Shown here piece by piece: positions 32,870-42,295 of a stretch of 64,000 bases of DNA. The DNA is taken from positions 1-64,000 of the forward strand of contig CAZBKB010000001.1 of NCBI GenBank assembly GCA_964492425.1. The letters are read 5' to 3'. Position 1 is the first letter of the stretch. Each line of letters begins with the position of its first letter. The stretch is from LBZV01 sp000993855. GTDB lineage: Bacteria > Patescibacteriota > Microgenomatia > Curtissbacterales > GWA2-41-24. The position numbers and the translations under genes are program-made. The notes beneath the pieces are model-generated. The model had not been told where the DNA came from. It saw only the letters and a program-made list of their open reading frames with translations, and made no database searches.

Positions 32870-34606
32870 ATGACAACTGCTGCCCAATTTGTACAACCCA
32901 AGAGTGAATCTCTGAAGCAAAAATCTATCGAGGATGTCTTAGGCGAACGAGGGCTTTTAACGGTTGAACAGGTTAAGTTTGTAAAGAACGAGTCGAAGCG
33001 ACGACAAGAACCATCCGAAAAAATTATTTCCCAAATGAATTGGGTTACCGACGAGCAGACGATGCAAGCTAAGGCTGAGGTTATGAATGTTTCTTACGCC
33101 AGACCAGACTCAATGCCTCTTTCACCAGAGACGTTGACTATAATTCCCGAGGATGTTGCTAAGCGGTTGGTAGTTATTCCTATTGGCCGAGAAGGAAACA
33201 CTTTGTCAGTTGCAATGGTGGATCCAATGGATTTACAAACCGTAGAATTTCTGGAAAAGAAGAGCGGACTGGCTATCCGTCCTTTTTTAAGTACTGCGGA
33301 ATCAATAAATAAGGCAATAAATGATCAATATAATCGCGGTTTGTCCAGTGAAGTTACGGAAGCGCTTGAAGAGGCTGGTGGAGTGTCTAAAACGCCGTTG
33401 CAGCAGGCGGAGGCAACTACGGTTTTGGGTGAGGCTCCGGTTGCGAGGATTGTTTCCACCCTTTTGGAATATGGTATTAAGATTAAGGCTTCGGATATTC
33501 ACATTGAGCCTCTTGAGAATGAAACTCGTGTTAGATACAGAATTGACGGTATATTGCAAGAAAAGCTAGTATTGCCTCGTAAAATTCACGATGCAATCGT
33601 TTCGAGGATTAAGATATTGGGTAATATGAAAATTGACGAGAGAAGGATTCCTCAGGATGCCAGATTTAATTTTAAGGTGGCACAGGAAGATTTAGATTTA
33701 AGACTCTCCACTTTGCCTACCGCATTCGGTGAGAAAGTTGTGATGAGGCTTCTTAAAAAAACCGGGAAAGTTCCAACTTTACCTGAATTGGGTTTGAGAG
33801 GAAAGGCGCTTGCGAACTTACAGGATAGCATTGCCAGGCCACACGGGATAATTTTGATTACGGGACCAACAGGCTCCGGTAAAACTACAACTTTGTACGC
33901 GATACTTTCTAAAATAAACTCGACAGCGGTTAATATTGTAACACTGGAGGATCCTGTTGAGTATCAGATTCCAGGTGTCAATCAGGTTCAAGTTAATGTA
34001 CCAGCGGGACTGACTTTTGCATCCGGCTTAAGATCATTTTTGCGACAAGATCCGAATATTATAATGGTTGGTGAGGTTCGGGATGCTGAGACAGCAGATC
34101 TTGCAATACAAGCATCTTTAACCGGTCATTTGGTATTTTCCACGCTTCATACTAATTCTTCTGCCGGGGCACTGCCCAGACTTCTTGATATGCATGCCGA
34201 ACCTTATTTAATTGCATCGACCGTGACTTGTGTAGTAGGCCAAAGAGTAGTTCGTAAAATTTGCCAATCGTGCAAGATAGAAAAAAAGCAAACGCCCGAG
34301 ACTGTGGGTGAACTTAAAACTGTGCTTGGGAAGCTTTATGACTTTGAGAAGAACAAGCTTGTTTTATTTGAGGGTAAAGGTTGTTCCGAATGCAATAACT
34401 CTGGTTATCAGGGAAGGATAGGTATATTTGAAGTGCTGCAGGTTACGGAAAAAATTTCGAGGCTGATACTTATTCGTGAAACTGCGCAAACTATAGAAAA
34501 TCAATCAATTTCCGATGGGATGATTACGATGAAACAGGATGGCTACTTAAAAGTTATAGAAGGTGTTACAACACTGGAGGAGGTGTTGCGTGTTGCGCAA
34601 GAGTAG
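32870..34606 (+). CDS. pilB: Type IV pilus assembly ATPase PilB
   Basis: 578 residues. An N-terminal MshEN-type domain (about 20-160) precedes the secretion ATPase core with Walker A GPTGSGKTTTLY, the Asp and His boxes (LEDPVEYQIPGVNQVQVN, LVFSTLHTNSS) and a C4 zinc motif (CQSC and CSEC). It powers pilus extension at the inner membrane. pilT starts 7 bases later. Confidence 0.95.
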   Translation: MTTAAQFVQPKSESLKQKSIEDVLGERGLLTVEQVKFVKNESKRRQEPSEKIISQMNWVTDEQTMQAKAEVMNVSYARPDSMPLSPETLTIIPEDVAKRLVVIPIGREGNTLSVAMVDPMDLQTVEFLEKKSGLAIRPFLSTAESINKAINDQYNRGLSSEVTEALEEAGGVSKTPLQQAEATTVLGEAPVARIVSTLLEYGIKIKASDIHIEPLENETRVRYRIDGILQEKLVLPRKIHDAIVSRIKILGNMKIDERRIPQDARFNFKVAQEDLDLRLSTLPTAFGEKVVMRLLKKTGKVPTLPELGLRGKALANLQDSIARPHGIILITGPTGSGKTTTLYAILSKINSTAVNIVTLEDPVEYQIPGVNQVQVNVPAGLTFASGLRSFLRQDPNIIMVGEVRDAETADLAIQASLTGHLVFSTLHTNSSAGALPRLLDMHAEPYLIASTVTCVVGQRVVRKICQSCKIEKKQTPETVGELKTVLGKLYDFEKNKLVLFEGKGCSECNNSGYQGRIGIFEVLQVTEKISRLILIRETAQTIENQSISDGMITMKQDGYLKVIEGVTTLEEVLRVAQE

Positions 34607-34613
34607 ATAAGAT

Positions 34614-35687
34614 ATGTCTATTCAGGAATATTTAGAAATTGTTGTTAAAAAAGATGCGTCGGATTTACATTTGGTAGCCGGGCATTCACCCGTTATCAGG
34701 ATTGACGGCCAGCTTGTGCCGCTAACATCATCACAGCTTTTGCCTGAGGAGACCGAGGATTTAGTCAATGAGCTGTTATCGACTGAGCAGAGGGAAATGT
34801 TTACCGTGAATAAAGAGATCGACTTCTCGTTTGCGCTTGGAGAGATTGCCCGCTTCCGTGTGAATGCATATTTCCAAAAGGGATATATTGGGGCGGCACT
34901 TAGACTGATTCCAAACAAGATTAAGACTATAGAAGAGTTAAATTTGCCAAGGATTTTGCATAATTTTGCAGAACTTCGGCAAGGTTTTATCCTGGTTACC
35001 GGCCCAACGGGACATGGAAAATCTACTGCGATTGCTTCTGTAATAAATGAGATTAATCTCAATAAGCCAATGCACATCTTGACGATAGAAGACCCGATTG
35101 AGTATGTGTATCCGAGGGGTAAGGCTTTGGTTTCCCAACGTGAAATGCATCTGGATACACATTCCTGGGATGTTGCCCTGAGATCTGCGCTTCGCGAAGA
35201 CCCGGACGTTGTTTTGGTTGGTGAAATGCGTGATTTTGAAACTATCGCATCGGCAATTACTGTAGCTGAGACTGGCCATTTAGTTTTTGCGACACTTCAT
35301 ACGAATTCTGCTGCCCAGTCTATTGACAGAATAATTGATGTTTTTCCGGAAAACCAACAGGCACAGGTTAGAATGCAACTCGCTGCGACAATTGCCGGAA
35401 TAGTCTCTATAAGGTTAGTTCCGACAATTGGTGGCGGTAGGATGCCAGCGTGTGAGGTACTCTTGTCATCTAATGCCGTGCAAACGGCGGTTCGGGACGG
35501 AAAGACACATCAGATCGATAATATAATCCAGACTTCTGGCGAACAAGGAATGGTTCTTTTTGATGCTTCCCTTGCCTTTCTTGTCAGGGCCGGTAAAATT
35601 TCGATGGAAAGTGCCAAAGCATATAGTTTGAGGCCAAAAGAGCTTGAACGTTTAATAGACAGCGGAGGCCAGATAATGCAGTCTTAA
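34614..35687 (+). CDS. pilT: Type IV pilus retraction ATPase PilT
   Basis: 357 residues. PAS-like N-terminal domain, then Walker A GPTGHGKST (Ser of the usual GPTGSGKS is His), Walker B VLVGEMRDFETI and the His box LVFATLHTNSAAQ. It disassembles the pilus to give twitching or DNA uptake. The start overlaps no gene. It lies between pilB and pilC, the usual order. Confidence 0.95.
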   Translation: MSIQEYLEIVVKKDASDLHLVAGHSPVIRIDGQLVPLTSSQLLPEETEDLVNELLSTEQREMFTVNKEIDFSFALGEIARFRVNAYFQKGYIGAALRLIPNKIKTIEELNLPRILHNFAELRQGFILVTGPTGHGKSTAIASVINEINLNKPMHILTIEDPIEYVYPRGKALVSQREMHLDTHSWDVALRSALREDPDVVLVGEMRDFETIASAITVAETGHLVFATLHTNSAAQSIDRIIDVFPENQQAQVRMQLAATIAGIVSIRLVPTIGGGRMPACEVLLSSNAVQTAVRDGKTHQIDNIIQTSGEQGMVLFDASLAFLVRAGKISMESAKAYSLRPKELERLIDSGGQIMQS

Positions 35688-35696
35688 AGCGGTGAA

Positions 35697-36899
35697 ATGT
35701 TATATCGATACCTTGCCAAAGATCAGGATGGAAAACCCGTAACAGGAGACGTAGAGTCTCTGGACGAAGCATCGCTGGTTAAAATTCTTCAACAGGAAAA
35801 TCTAATCCCAATAAATATTACAAAGAGGGGCGGTGGGACAGGAAGTATAAGTATCTCGTTTGGAGGCGGTGTACCTTATGATGAGCTTGTAGGTTTTACA
35901 AGACAGCTTTCGACGATGGTTTCTGCCGGCCTGCCCCTGACTGATTCCTTAGTAATTTTGCAGAAGCAAACGAGAAATGCGCATTTTGGCAAAATACTTT
36001 CTCAAATTGTTGCAGATGTTGAAGGCGGTTTGGCACTTTCGAAGGCAATGGGGCAACATCCTAAAGTTTTTAGTGTTGTTTATATAAGACTTATAGAGGC
36101 TGGCGAAACAGGAGGGGTTTTGGACAAAGTGCTTATGAAACTTGCCGATTCGCTTGAAAAGGAAAAAGAGTTTAAGTCCAAAACAAAGGGTGCTTTTGTT
36201 TACCCCGCAATTGTGGTTGTGGTGATGATAATTGTTGTCGCTGTCATGATGATATTTGTCATTCCAAAGTTAACGATGCTTTATGAGGAGATCGGGACCG
36301 ATTTGCCTCTTATGACCAGAGTAATGATAGGTGTGTCCGATTTCATGGTTGGCTTCTGGTGGTTAGTTTTGATTATTGTTGCAGGTTCTATTTTTGGATT
36401 CCGTTTTTTTGCAAAGACTCCCCAAGGGTCGGATTTGGTTTCGAAGATGGTTTTAAGCTTGCCAGTTTGGGGTAAGATGAGAAAGACGATCATTCTGGCA
36501 GAATTTACAAGGACGCTTGGGCTTCTCATTGGCACTGGTATACCTATCATTACGGCTTTAAAAGTAGTACGGGATATTCTTGCAAATTCGACTTACCGCG
36601 ACGGAATAGATTTTGCCATGAAACGTGTTGAGCGCGGTTCTCCTTTGCATGTGCCAATGGCCCAAAACCCTGCGTTTCCGCCCATTATTGCCCAAATGAT
36701 GAGGGTTGGTGAGGAAACCGGCAAGATGGACGAGGTTTTGGGGCGGCTTGCTGTTTATTTCGAGCAGGAGAGCGAGAATATGGTTAGGAATTTAACGACG
36801 GCGATGGAGCCAATTATATTGGTGATTTTGGGTGTAGGCGTGGGGGTTTTGGTGCTATCGATAATTATGCCTATATATAACTTGACGGCGCAGTTTTAA
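35697..36899 (+). CDS. pilC: Type IV pilus platform protein PilC
   Basis: 400 residues with two T2SSF domains, each a four-helix cytoplasmic bundle, separated by membrane helices at about 160-185 and 210-230, and a C-terminal helix near 375-395. It begins MLYRYLAKDQDGKPVTGDVE. It is the inner-membrane platform that PilB and PilT act on. Its TAA stop is within the first unit of the heptamer array 36898-36988. Confidence 0.93.
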   Translation: MLYRYLAKDQDGKPVTGDVESLDEASLVKILQQENLIPINITKRGGGTGSISISFGGGVPYDELVGFTRQLSTMVSAGLPLTDSLVILQKQTRNAHFGKILSQIVADVEGGLALSKAMGQHPKVFSVVYIRLIEAGETGGVLDKVLMKLADSLEKEKEFKSKTKGAFVYPAIVVVVMIIVVAVMMIFVIPKLTMLYEEIGTDLPLMTRVMIGVSDFMVGFWWLVLIIVAGSIFGFRFFAKTPQGSDLVSKMVLSLPVWGKMRKTIILAEFTRTLGLLIGTGIPIITALKVVRDILANSTYRDGIDFAMKRVERGSPLHVPMAQNPAFPPIIAQMMRVGEETGKMDEVLGRLAVYFEQESENMVRNLTTAMEPIILVILGVGVGVLVLSIIMPIYNLTAQF

Positions 36900-36988
36900 C
36901 TAGAAACGAGAAACTAGAAACTATAAACGAGAAACTATAAACTATAAACTGTAAACTATAAACTAGAAACTAAAAACTAGAAACGAGA
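36898..36988. repeat. Thirteen-unit heptamer array before four-helix-bundle gene 2
   Basis: Thirteen consecutive 7-bp units related to AACTAGA (variants AACGAGA, AACTATA, AACTGTA, AACTAAA). The first unit begins at the last two bases of the pilC stop codon. A-rich strand on plus, opposite in sense to the array after the gene. Confidence 0.9.
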
Positions 36989-37001
36989 AAAGATTTGTGT
37001 T

Positions 37002-37355
37002 GTGAATGATTTTAGATTTGTAAATTTCAAAGTATATAATGATGCAAAGAATTTTTATCATGATATTGTTGCCATTACGGCTAAATTTCCAAGACCCTAC
37101 TGGGAGCTTGGTGACCAGATGAGAAGAAGTGCTTTGTCAGTTATTTTAAACATTGCTGAGGGTTCAGCCAAAAAATCCGATATCGATTTCAATCGCTATA
37201 TTAAAATATCTCTAGGTTCCATCAATGAGTGTGTAGCTGGATTAGATGTAGCACAGAGCGAAAAGTTAATAAGTGGCATAACTTTTAATAAGCTAACTGC
37301 GCGTGCCGCAGAGATAGCAAAACAGCTAGGCGGTTTTTCCAAGAAATTGAAATAA
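37002..37355 (+). CDS. Four-helix-bundle protein (23S rRNA IVP / Avd-like), copy 2
   Basis: 117 residues from a GTG. It has the family pattern: FKVYNDAKNFYHDIVAIT (helix 1), QMRRSALSVILNIAEGSAKK (helix 2 with the conserved SVILNIAEGSAK), RYIKISLGSINECVAGLDVA and a last helix. It is only distantly similar to copy 1 at 10022, so the two are not a recent duplication. It separates pilC from the major pilin gene. Heptamer arrays flank it on both sides. Confidence 0.87.
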   Translation: MNDFRFVNFKVYNDAKNFYHDIVAITAKFPRPYWELGDQMRRSALSVILNIAEGSAKKSDIDFNRYIKISLGSINECVAGLDVAQSEKLISGITFNKLTARAAEIAKQLGGFSKKLK

Positions 37356-37357
37356 TT

Positions 37358-37411
37358 GTTTCCTGTTTCCTGTTTCCTGTTTCCTGTTTCCTGTTTCCTG
37401 TTTCCTGTTTC
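37358..37411. repeat. GTTTCCT heptamer array after four-helix-bundle gene 2
   Basis: Seven perfect GTTTCCT units plus a partial eighth, starting 2 bases after the stop codon. The reverse complement AGGAAAC matches the AAACnnG sense of the upstream array, so the two arrays face each other. The perfect copies suggest recent expansion. Confidence 0.92.
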
Positions 37412-37426
37412 AAGCCATCTTATTGC

Positions 37427-37456
37427 TTGACAAATAGTAGGCCGTCATTGGATACT
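37427..37456 (+). promoter_or_regulatory. Promoter of the major pilin gene
   Basis: TTGACA (37427-37432), 18 bp, GATACT (37451-37456). The leader to the ATG at 37503 is about 40 bases and contains GAGGAGGTGA (37481-37490), a near-perfect Shine-Dalgarno sequence. This contrasts with the leaderless genes of the window and fits high expression. Confidence 0.65.
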
Positions 37457-37502
37457 AAATTAGTATTGAAAATCTCTTTCGAGAGGAGGTGAAACCTAAA
37501 CT

Positions 37503-37967
37503 ATGTTTATTAAACCTGTCCAGAAAAAATTTAAGGGTTTCACCCTAATCGAGCTTCTTGTTGTTATCGCAATTTTAGGTATTTTGGCTGCAGCCGTGTT
37601 GGTTGCTATTAATCCTGGTAAGAGAACCAGACAAGCACAAGATGCTAAGAGGAAGAATGATATTGGTGCAATAGCAACTGAAGTTCAGGGGTACTTTACA
37701 ACTCCGGGAAGCGGACTGTATCCTGGTTCACTGTATGTGCTAACGGCGCAAAGTTATTTAAAGCAGATGCCTTATGATCCAACGGCCGGTACTGGCACGG
37801 ATGCGTATGGCTATTCTGTTAACGGGACTACGACCGAGGCTGCTGTATGGGCTACGCTAGCGGAACCTACTACAGGTAGTAACCCAGCTTATTTATGGTG
37901 TTATCAGACTTCGTCTGGTGTAGCTCGTGAGATTTTAACTAATGCCACTGGTGATTGTACTCCGTAG
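37503..37967 (+). CDS. pilA: Major type IV pilin
   Basis: 154 residues. Prepilin leader ending GFTLIELLVVIAILGILAAA (Gly-Phe cleavage, Glu5 kept) followed by the N-terminal helix and a small globular domain with two cysteines near the end (WCYQ and GDCTP) that may form a disulfide. PilD, coded at 47223, should cleave it. It has its own strong promoter and ribosome site and is followed by a terminator, so it is a separate, abundant transcript. Confidence 0.93.
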   Translation: MFIKPVQKKFKGFTLIELLVVIAILGILAAAVLVAINPGKRTRQAQDAKRKNDIGAIATEVQGYFTTPGSGLYPGSLYVLTAQSYLKQMPYDPTAGTGTDAYGYSVNGTTTEAAVWATLAEPTTGSNPAYLWCYQTSSGVAREILTNATGDCTP

Positions 37968-37980
37968 GTTTATTAGAAGG

Positions 37981-38015
37981 AAGAGTACAGCTTAAGCTTA
38001 GTTGTACTCTTTTTT
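37981..38015 (+). terminator. Rho-independent terminator after the pilin gene
   Basis: GAGTACA (37983-37989) and TGTACTC (38003-38009) form a 7-bp stem with an AAGCTT-containing loop, followed by six T. Confidence 0.85.
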
Positions 38016-38060
38016 CGTGGCTTGAAGTGTGATTGTAGTTTTTGGTTGGCCGTCTTTGGT

Positions 38061-38066
38061 TATAAT
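38061..38066 (+). promoter_or_regulatory. -10 box of the DUF2723 gene
   Basis: A perfect TATAAT, 6 bases before the ATG at 38073. A -35 hexamer at the expected distance is not clear. Confidence 0.45.
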
Positions 38067-38072
38067 ATAAAA

Positions 38073-40100
38073 ATGTTTTTCCCGCTAGGGGTATTTATGT
38101 TCATTTTTTTGGTCTACGCTCATGGTGTTTCACCGTCTGTGTTTGGTGGGGATAGCGGGGATATTATTTTGTCGGCGTGGTTTGGAAGCATTGCACACGC
38201 TCCCGGTTATCCTTTGAATTCAACTATTGGTTGGGTGTTTACGCATTTACCTTTTGAAGGCACGATAGCCTACAAAGCTAATTTGATGGCAGCTTTTATT
38301 CAGGCTAGTGTTGTGCTGTTAGTATTCTTGACTGTTAAGAAAATCATAAATAATACTTTGGTGTCATTGGCAACTGCATTTACTTTGGGTTTTACTTCAT
38401 TATTTTGGCTTTACGCGCATGTGATTGAGGTATTTCAGATAAACACGTTATTGATTTCGGCCAGCGTTTTTAATCTAATTTGCTGGAGACAGAAAGAGCT
38501 TAAAGGAAAACGTAGCTTCCATCTGTTTTATTTATCGATTTGTTTTTTGAGCCTTGCAATTTTTCACCACCAGACGTCCGTTTTATTTGCACCAGCATAC
38601 GTTTATTTAGTTTTTAAGACAAAGAAAGATATTTTCAAACGCAAACGAGTTTTATTAAACTCGCTGTTTGCATTTGCTGTGGGACTTATTCCTCTACTGT
38701 ACCTACCGATTGCAGCAACTATGGATGCACCAACAAATTGGGGTGATGCCACAAAGATCACTACTTTTTTAAGAATTATTACTCGTGGCGAGTACGGAAC
38801 ATTCGTAGCAGCGGGTTCTCTAATAGGTTTAGATTTCGTTTCACGACTTGCAGAACTTGCTAATTACTTACTTTTTTTAAAAGCTGATTTTAAAATGTTA
38901 GGTGTACTTTTAATTTTTTTAGGAGGTGTTTACCTGTTCGTTAAGGATCGAACAACTTTTTGGTTTTTCTCAATCGCAGTTTTTTTCACTGGGCCGTTTT
39001 TTTTGTTTTACTCCAGTTTTCCATTTTTTAATGATTTTTATGCAGGTCTTTGGGAAAGATTTTTACTCCTGAGCTATTTTTTCAATGTGTTCTTCATTTC
39101 ATACGGTTATTTGGCTTTTTACTCGATTTTAAAAACTTTTTTTAAACGATTTAAATTTTCTAGACAGAGAGAATTGAAGGTGCCATTGCTGCTTTTCTCG
39201 CTGATTATTTTGATATTACCCGTTCACTTGTTTGCGGTAAATAACTACAAAACGGATTCATCTTCGTTTCGTTTGGGAGATTGGTTGGGAAGTGATATTT
39301 TGGCGTCGGCTGAGGACCGGGGGATCATTTTTTTGTTAGGAGATACTCAAACTTTTAATACAGAATATGTATATTACACAAGCAAGAAATACTGGGATAT
39401 TAAGATAATTCGGGGCGGCTCCCTCAGTGACATTGACTACAGGTCAAAGTTGACAAGGTTGTATCCTGATTTAATATTTCCATCAGATTTCTTGGATAAT
39501 AGCAAACTGCAAGGTGAATACTATATTCGTAATTTAATAGAAAAAAATCGTGAAATGTTTCCGATTTATTTTTATTCTAGCCCAGTGATTATCGACAACT
39601 ACCGATGGATGCAGACTGGATTATTAAAAAAATTGATCCGAATAGATGAATATTCTTCAGCGGAACTTGTAAAAATTAATGGCGATTTATTTTCTAATTT
39701 TGCTTTTAACGATTTTAATTCTGACGGGCAGTATGAGCAGTTCATGACGGCTCATATTAAAGAGAGTTACTATGGCTCTATTATGCAACTTGCTGTCGAG
39801 TTAATTGATAACAATTCTAATGACTTGGCGGCCTATTATTTAAATCGTGCGAAAATGCTAATGCCTGACAGAAAGGATGCTTATGCAGTCTTAGGCAATG
39901 AGCTTTTTTTGAAAAAATATTGTGATGAAGCGTTAAAGAATTTTGAAAAAGTATACGAGCTTGACCAAAAGGAATGGAAAGCATTGGAGGCAATTGGTAA
40001 TGTTTATGGAGATTGTGTAGGAGATCAACAAAAATCCCTTATGTATAAGGCGAGGGCAAAAGATTTAAGGGTTGAAATTGAAGGATTTTCGCTGGAGTAA
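38073..40100 (+). CDS. DUF2723 membrane protein with C-terminal TPR
   Basis: 675 residues from the ATG at 38073 (an upstream TTG at 38022 is less likely as it lies by the terminator). The N-terminal part has GGDSGDIILSAWFGSIAHAP and GYPLNSTIGWVFTHLPF, the DUF2723 signature, with about ten membrane helices. This family is related to GT-C protein O-mannosyltransferases, so transfer of a lipid-linked sugar is possible. A soluble domain follows from about 440, ending in TPR-like repeats. It adjoins surface-sugar genes, which fits glycosylation. Confidence 0.8.
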   Translation: MFFPLGVFMFIFLVYAHGVSPSVFGGDSGDIILSAWFGSIAHAPGYPLNSTIGWVFTHLPFEGTIAYKANLMAAFIQASVVLLVFLTVKKIINNTLVSLATAFTLGFTSLFWLYAHVIEVFQINTLLISASVFNLICWRQKELKGKRSFHLFYLSICFLSLAIFHHQTSVLFAPAYVYLVFKTKKDIFKRKRVLLNSLFAFAVGLIPLLYLPIAATMDAPTNWGDATKITTFLRIITRGEYGTFVAAGSLIGLDFVSRLAELANYLLFLKADFKMLGVLLIFLGGVYLFVKDRTTFWFFSIAVFFTGPFFLFYSSFPFFNDFYAGLWERFLLLSYFFNVFFISYGYLAFYSILKTFFKRFKFSRQRELKVPLLLFSLIILILPVHLFAVNNYKTDSSSFRLGDWLGSDILASAEDRGIIFLLGDTQTFNTEYVYYTSKKYWDIKIIRGGSLSDIDYRSKLTRLYPDLIFPSDFLDNSKLQGEYYIRNLIEKNREMFPIYFYSSPVIIDNYRWMQTGLLKKLIRIDEYSSAELVKINGDLFSNFAFNDFNSDGQYEQFMTAHIKESYYGSIMQLAVELIDNNSNDLAAYYLNRAKMLMPDRKDAYAVLGNELFLKKYCDEALKNFEKVYELDQKEWKALEAIGNVYGDCVGDQQKSLMYKARAKDLRVEIEGFSLE

Positions 40101-40101
40101 A

Positions 40102-42291
40102 CTAGGATAAGTAGGCGTTTCTTGACTTCCATATTATGACTATTGATGTTAACAAGGCCGCTAATGTAATAAAGAGTGATGTTGTTATTATGCGTGGCCT
40201 GTAGTCGAACATAATTGAGCTTGTGCCCCTAGGAAGAATTATTGCCCTTGAGTTAGCATTCGCTGGGTATATTTTTGTCTGGTGCCCATCTATAAAAGCT
40301 TTCCAGCCTTTATAGTAACTATCCGACAGTACGAGTATAGAGCTTTTATCCGTTTTAACTTGGATTTCTACCTTATTATTGGTTTTGTTTAACGACAAGA
40401 TCTCAGAGTTGTTTTGATCGCCTTCTTGCTTGGGCAGATTTATTTCCTCTTCCAAAATAACCGAGTTCCTCGGATCGTAGTTTTCATCATTTAGAATTTG
40501 CGAGAAGTCCATACGATTTTTTGCGACTTTATAATTATCCACAATGTATGCATTTTGTAAGAAGTCTAAGTTTTCGTACAAGTAGATGCTTTTGTTATTA
40601 TGCTCGAGCAATCTGACTAGTCTCCAATTTTTAGCTGATAATTTATAGGGAATTGTTAGATACCGTACGTTTGAGAAATCCAGAACTTTTTCGCTAATAT
40701 TTCCGATTTGATATTCTTGCTCATTAAGTTTAATTTGTGATCTTGATAATTGTTCGACTAGACTCATGCGGTTTGGAACTATGCTTTCATAACCGTATAG
40801 ATGGGAAATATTAAATTGTAGATTGAGATTTTCGTTTAGAAAATTTCTGTAGAAGAAATAGTCGTTGCTATTTTCCGACCAGCCATTTTTGTAAAACGTA
40901 TCATTCCAAAAGAGGTGCTGTCCAATACTTGCTATCCTATCACTCTGGATTGAATTGGTTATTTCGGGTGGTGATAACCACATATCTATACTGCCAACTT
41001 GGCTGTAAGGTTTCCAAACCCTAAAAATATCAATAGTTACTAAAATTGGTATTAGAACCAATAACAAATAACTAATAATTCTTTTTCGAGTTTTTTTTAT
41101 ATTGTTTAGGACGAGGGCGCAAATAAGGGCTGCCGAAAAAAATGAAATAAAGAGGAACCTTGACGGTACTCTGAAGAAGCTGAATGGTGGCATGGAGAAA
41201 ATTGGATGAAGGGGTGCTTGATGACCGAGGGAGAGAGTAAATCCTAAAAAGAAAAATGCTAAGAGTACTAAGAGTAAATTTTTGTAATTGTTGAAGCTTT
41301 TTCTAAATAATAAGAATAGGCTTGATATTAATAAAACGAACTGAATTATTCCAAAATAGGCGTTACTTTCCCAAAAAATTCCCCAATTCCCTGGTTGCCA
41401 ATGAGGGTATGTTCCATATTTAGGATTACCCAAGATATAAGGCTGTATAATTGTTAACAGATTTCTAAATTTGAATGGAAATTGAGTTAGAATTGCTTGT
41501 GGACTTGTGTCACTAAACCATTTTGAAGTCTTTATTAAGAAATAAGTGGGTATAAGTTGTATAGATGTGATTAACAAGCCAAGAAATATTGTTGCTAGAA
41601 ATAAGAGTATTAATTTTGTGTGCGATTTCTTTTCCAGTTTTTTTTGCTTTAGTTTGTATATATAAAAAGCACTCAAGAAAAATAAATTATATGTTGGAAT
41701 TTGCGGAGAACCTGCAAAATATTGTTCGGCTAGTACAAACGGTACTATGGTTAAGAAAATTATCCGTTTTGTATTGAAAAATGAGTTTATCAACCAAAAA
41801 AGCCATGGTATGGCAGCCATTCCAAGAATTAAGTTGTAGTGATGATAATGAAGGGTAAAAATTGGTGAGTATGCAAATGTTAGTGCTGCCACAAGCGAGG
41901 CTGACTTGTTGAATCCGAAAGACCTTGAAAGTAAATATGTACCTGCGGAGACTAAAATAGCGTTTACCACATAACCAAGGTTAAATGCTAGCCAAAACGG
42001 TAAAAAACTGAAAAACAGTAAATTAGGTAAATAAAAGAAACCCATCTCTAAACCATCCAAAACAGGATATCCCTGATAAATGTCCTTTTCCCATAGCGGT
42101 AGATTTCTCTCATGTAAATTTTTCCACATCAAGTACTGTGTTGGGATTTTTGAATGTATCAAATCGCTTCTACCATAATCTGGGGTGACGTAAATGGATG
42201 GTGTTGGCCAGAAAAGGTTGAAGTGATACCCAATAGAAATCATGACTAGAATAGCGATGGGCCAAAGCTTTTTGAAGTAATTTTTGATCAT
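40102..42291 (-). CDS. YfhO-like polytopic membrane protein
   Basis: 729 residues from Met at 42291, which leaves a 4-base gap to the oxidoreductase stop; the frame reaches 42354. About 12-13 membrane helices are followed by an extracytoplasmic domain with SDSYYKGWKAFIDGHQTKIY and a final helix, the YfhO pattern. YfhO proteins resemble GT-C glycosyltransferases and act in teichoic acid or protein glycosylation in Firmicutes. Here it ends the sugar operon. The acceptor is unknown. Confidence 0.8.
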   Translation of the reverse strand: MIKNYFKKLWPIAILVMISIGYHFNLFWPTPSIYVTPDYGRSDLIHSKIPTQYLMWKNLHERNLPLWEKDIYQGYPVLDGLEMGFFYLPNLLFFSFLPFWLAFNLGYVVNAILVSAGTYLLSRSFGFNKSASLVAALTFAYSPIFTLHYHHYNLILGMAAIPWLFWLINSFFNTKRIIFLTIVPFVLAEQYFAGSPQIPTYNLFFLSAFYIYKLKQKKLEKKSHTKLILLFLATIFLGLLITSIQLIPTYFLIKTSKWFSDTSPQAILTQFPFKFRNLLTIIQPYILGNPKYGTYPHWQPGNWGIFWESNAYFGIIQFVLLISSLFLLFRKSFNNYKNLLLVLLAFFFLGFTLSLGHQAPLHPIFSMPPFSFFRVPSRFLFISFFSAALICALVLNNIKKTRKRIISYLLLVLIPILVTIDIFRVWKPYSQVGSIDMWLSPPEITNSIQSDRIASIGQHLFWNDTFYKNGWSENSNDYFFYRNFLNENLNLQFNISHLYGYESIVPNRMSLVEQLSRSQIKLNEQEYQIGNISEKVLDFSNVRYLTIPYKLSAKNWRLVRLLEHNNKSIYLYENLDFLQNAYIVDNYKVAKNRMDFSQILNDENYDPRNSVILEEEINLPKQEGDQNNSEILSLNKTNNKVEIQVKTDKSSILVLSDSYYKGWKAFIDGHQTKIYPANANSRAIILPRGTSSIMFDYRPRIITTSLFITLAALLTSIVIIWKSRNAYLS

Positions 42292-42295
42292 AGAC

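Noticed and set aside
37358..37411. CRISPR-like array of GTTTCCT units
   Set aside because: The repeats are 7 bases and contiguous, with no spacers and no cas genes. It is a tandem microsatellite.
38022..38072. Upstream start of the DUF2723 gene at TTG 38022
   Set aside because: It lies just after the pilin terminator, the extra 17 residues are untypical, and a TATAAT is 6 bases before the ATG at 38073.
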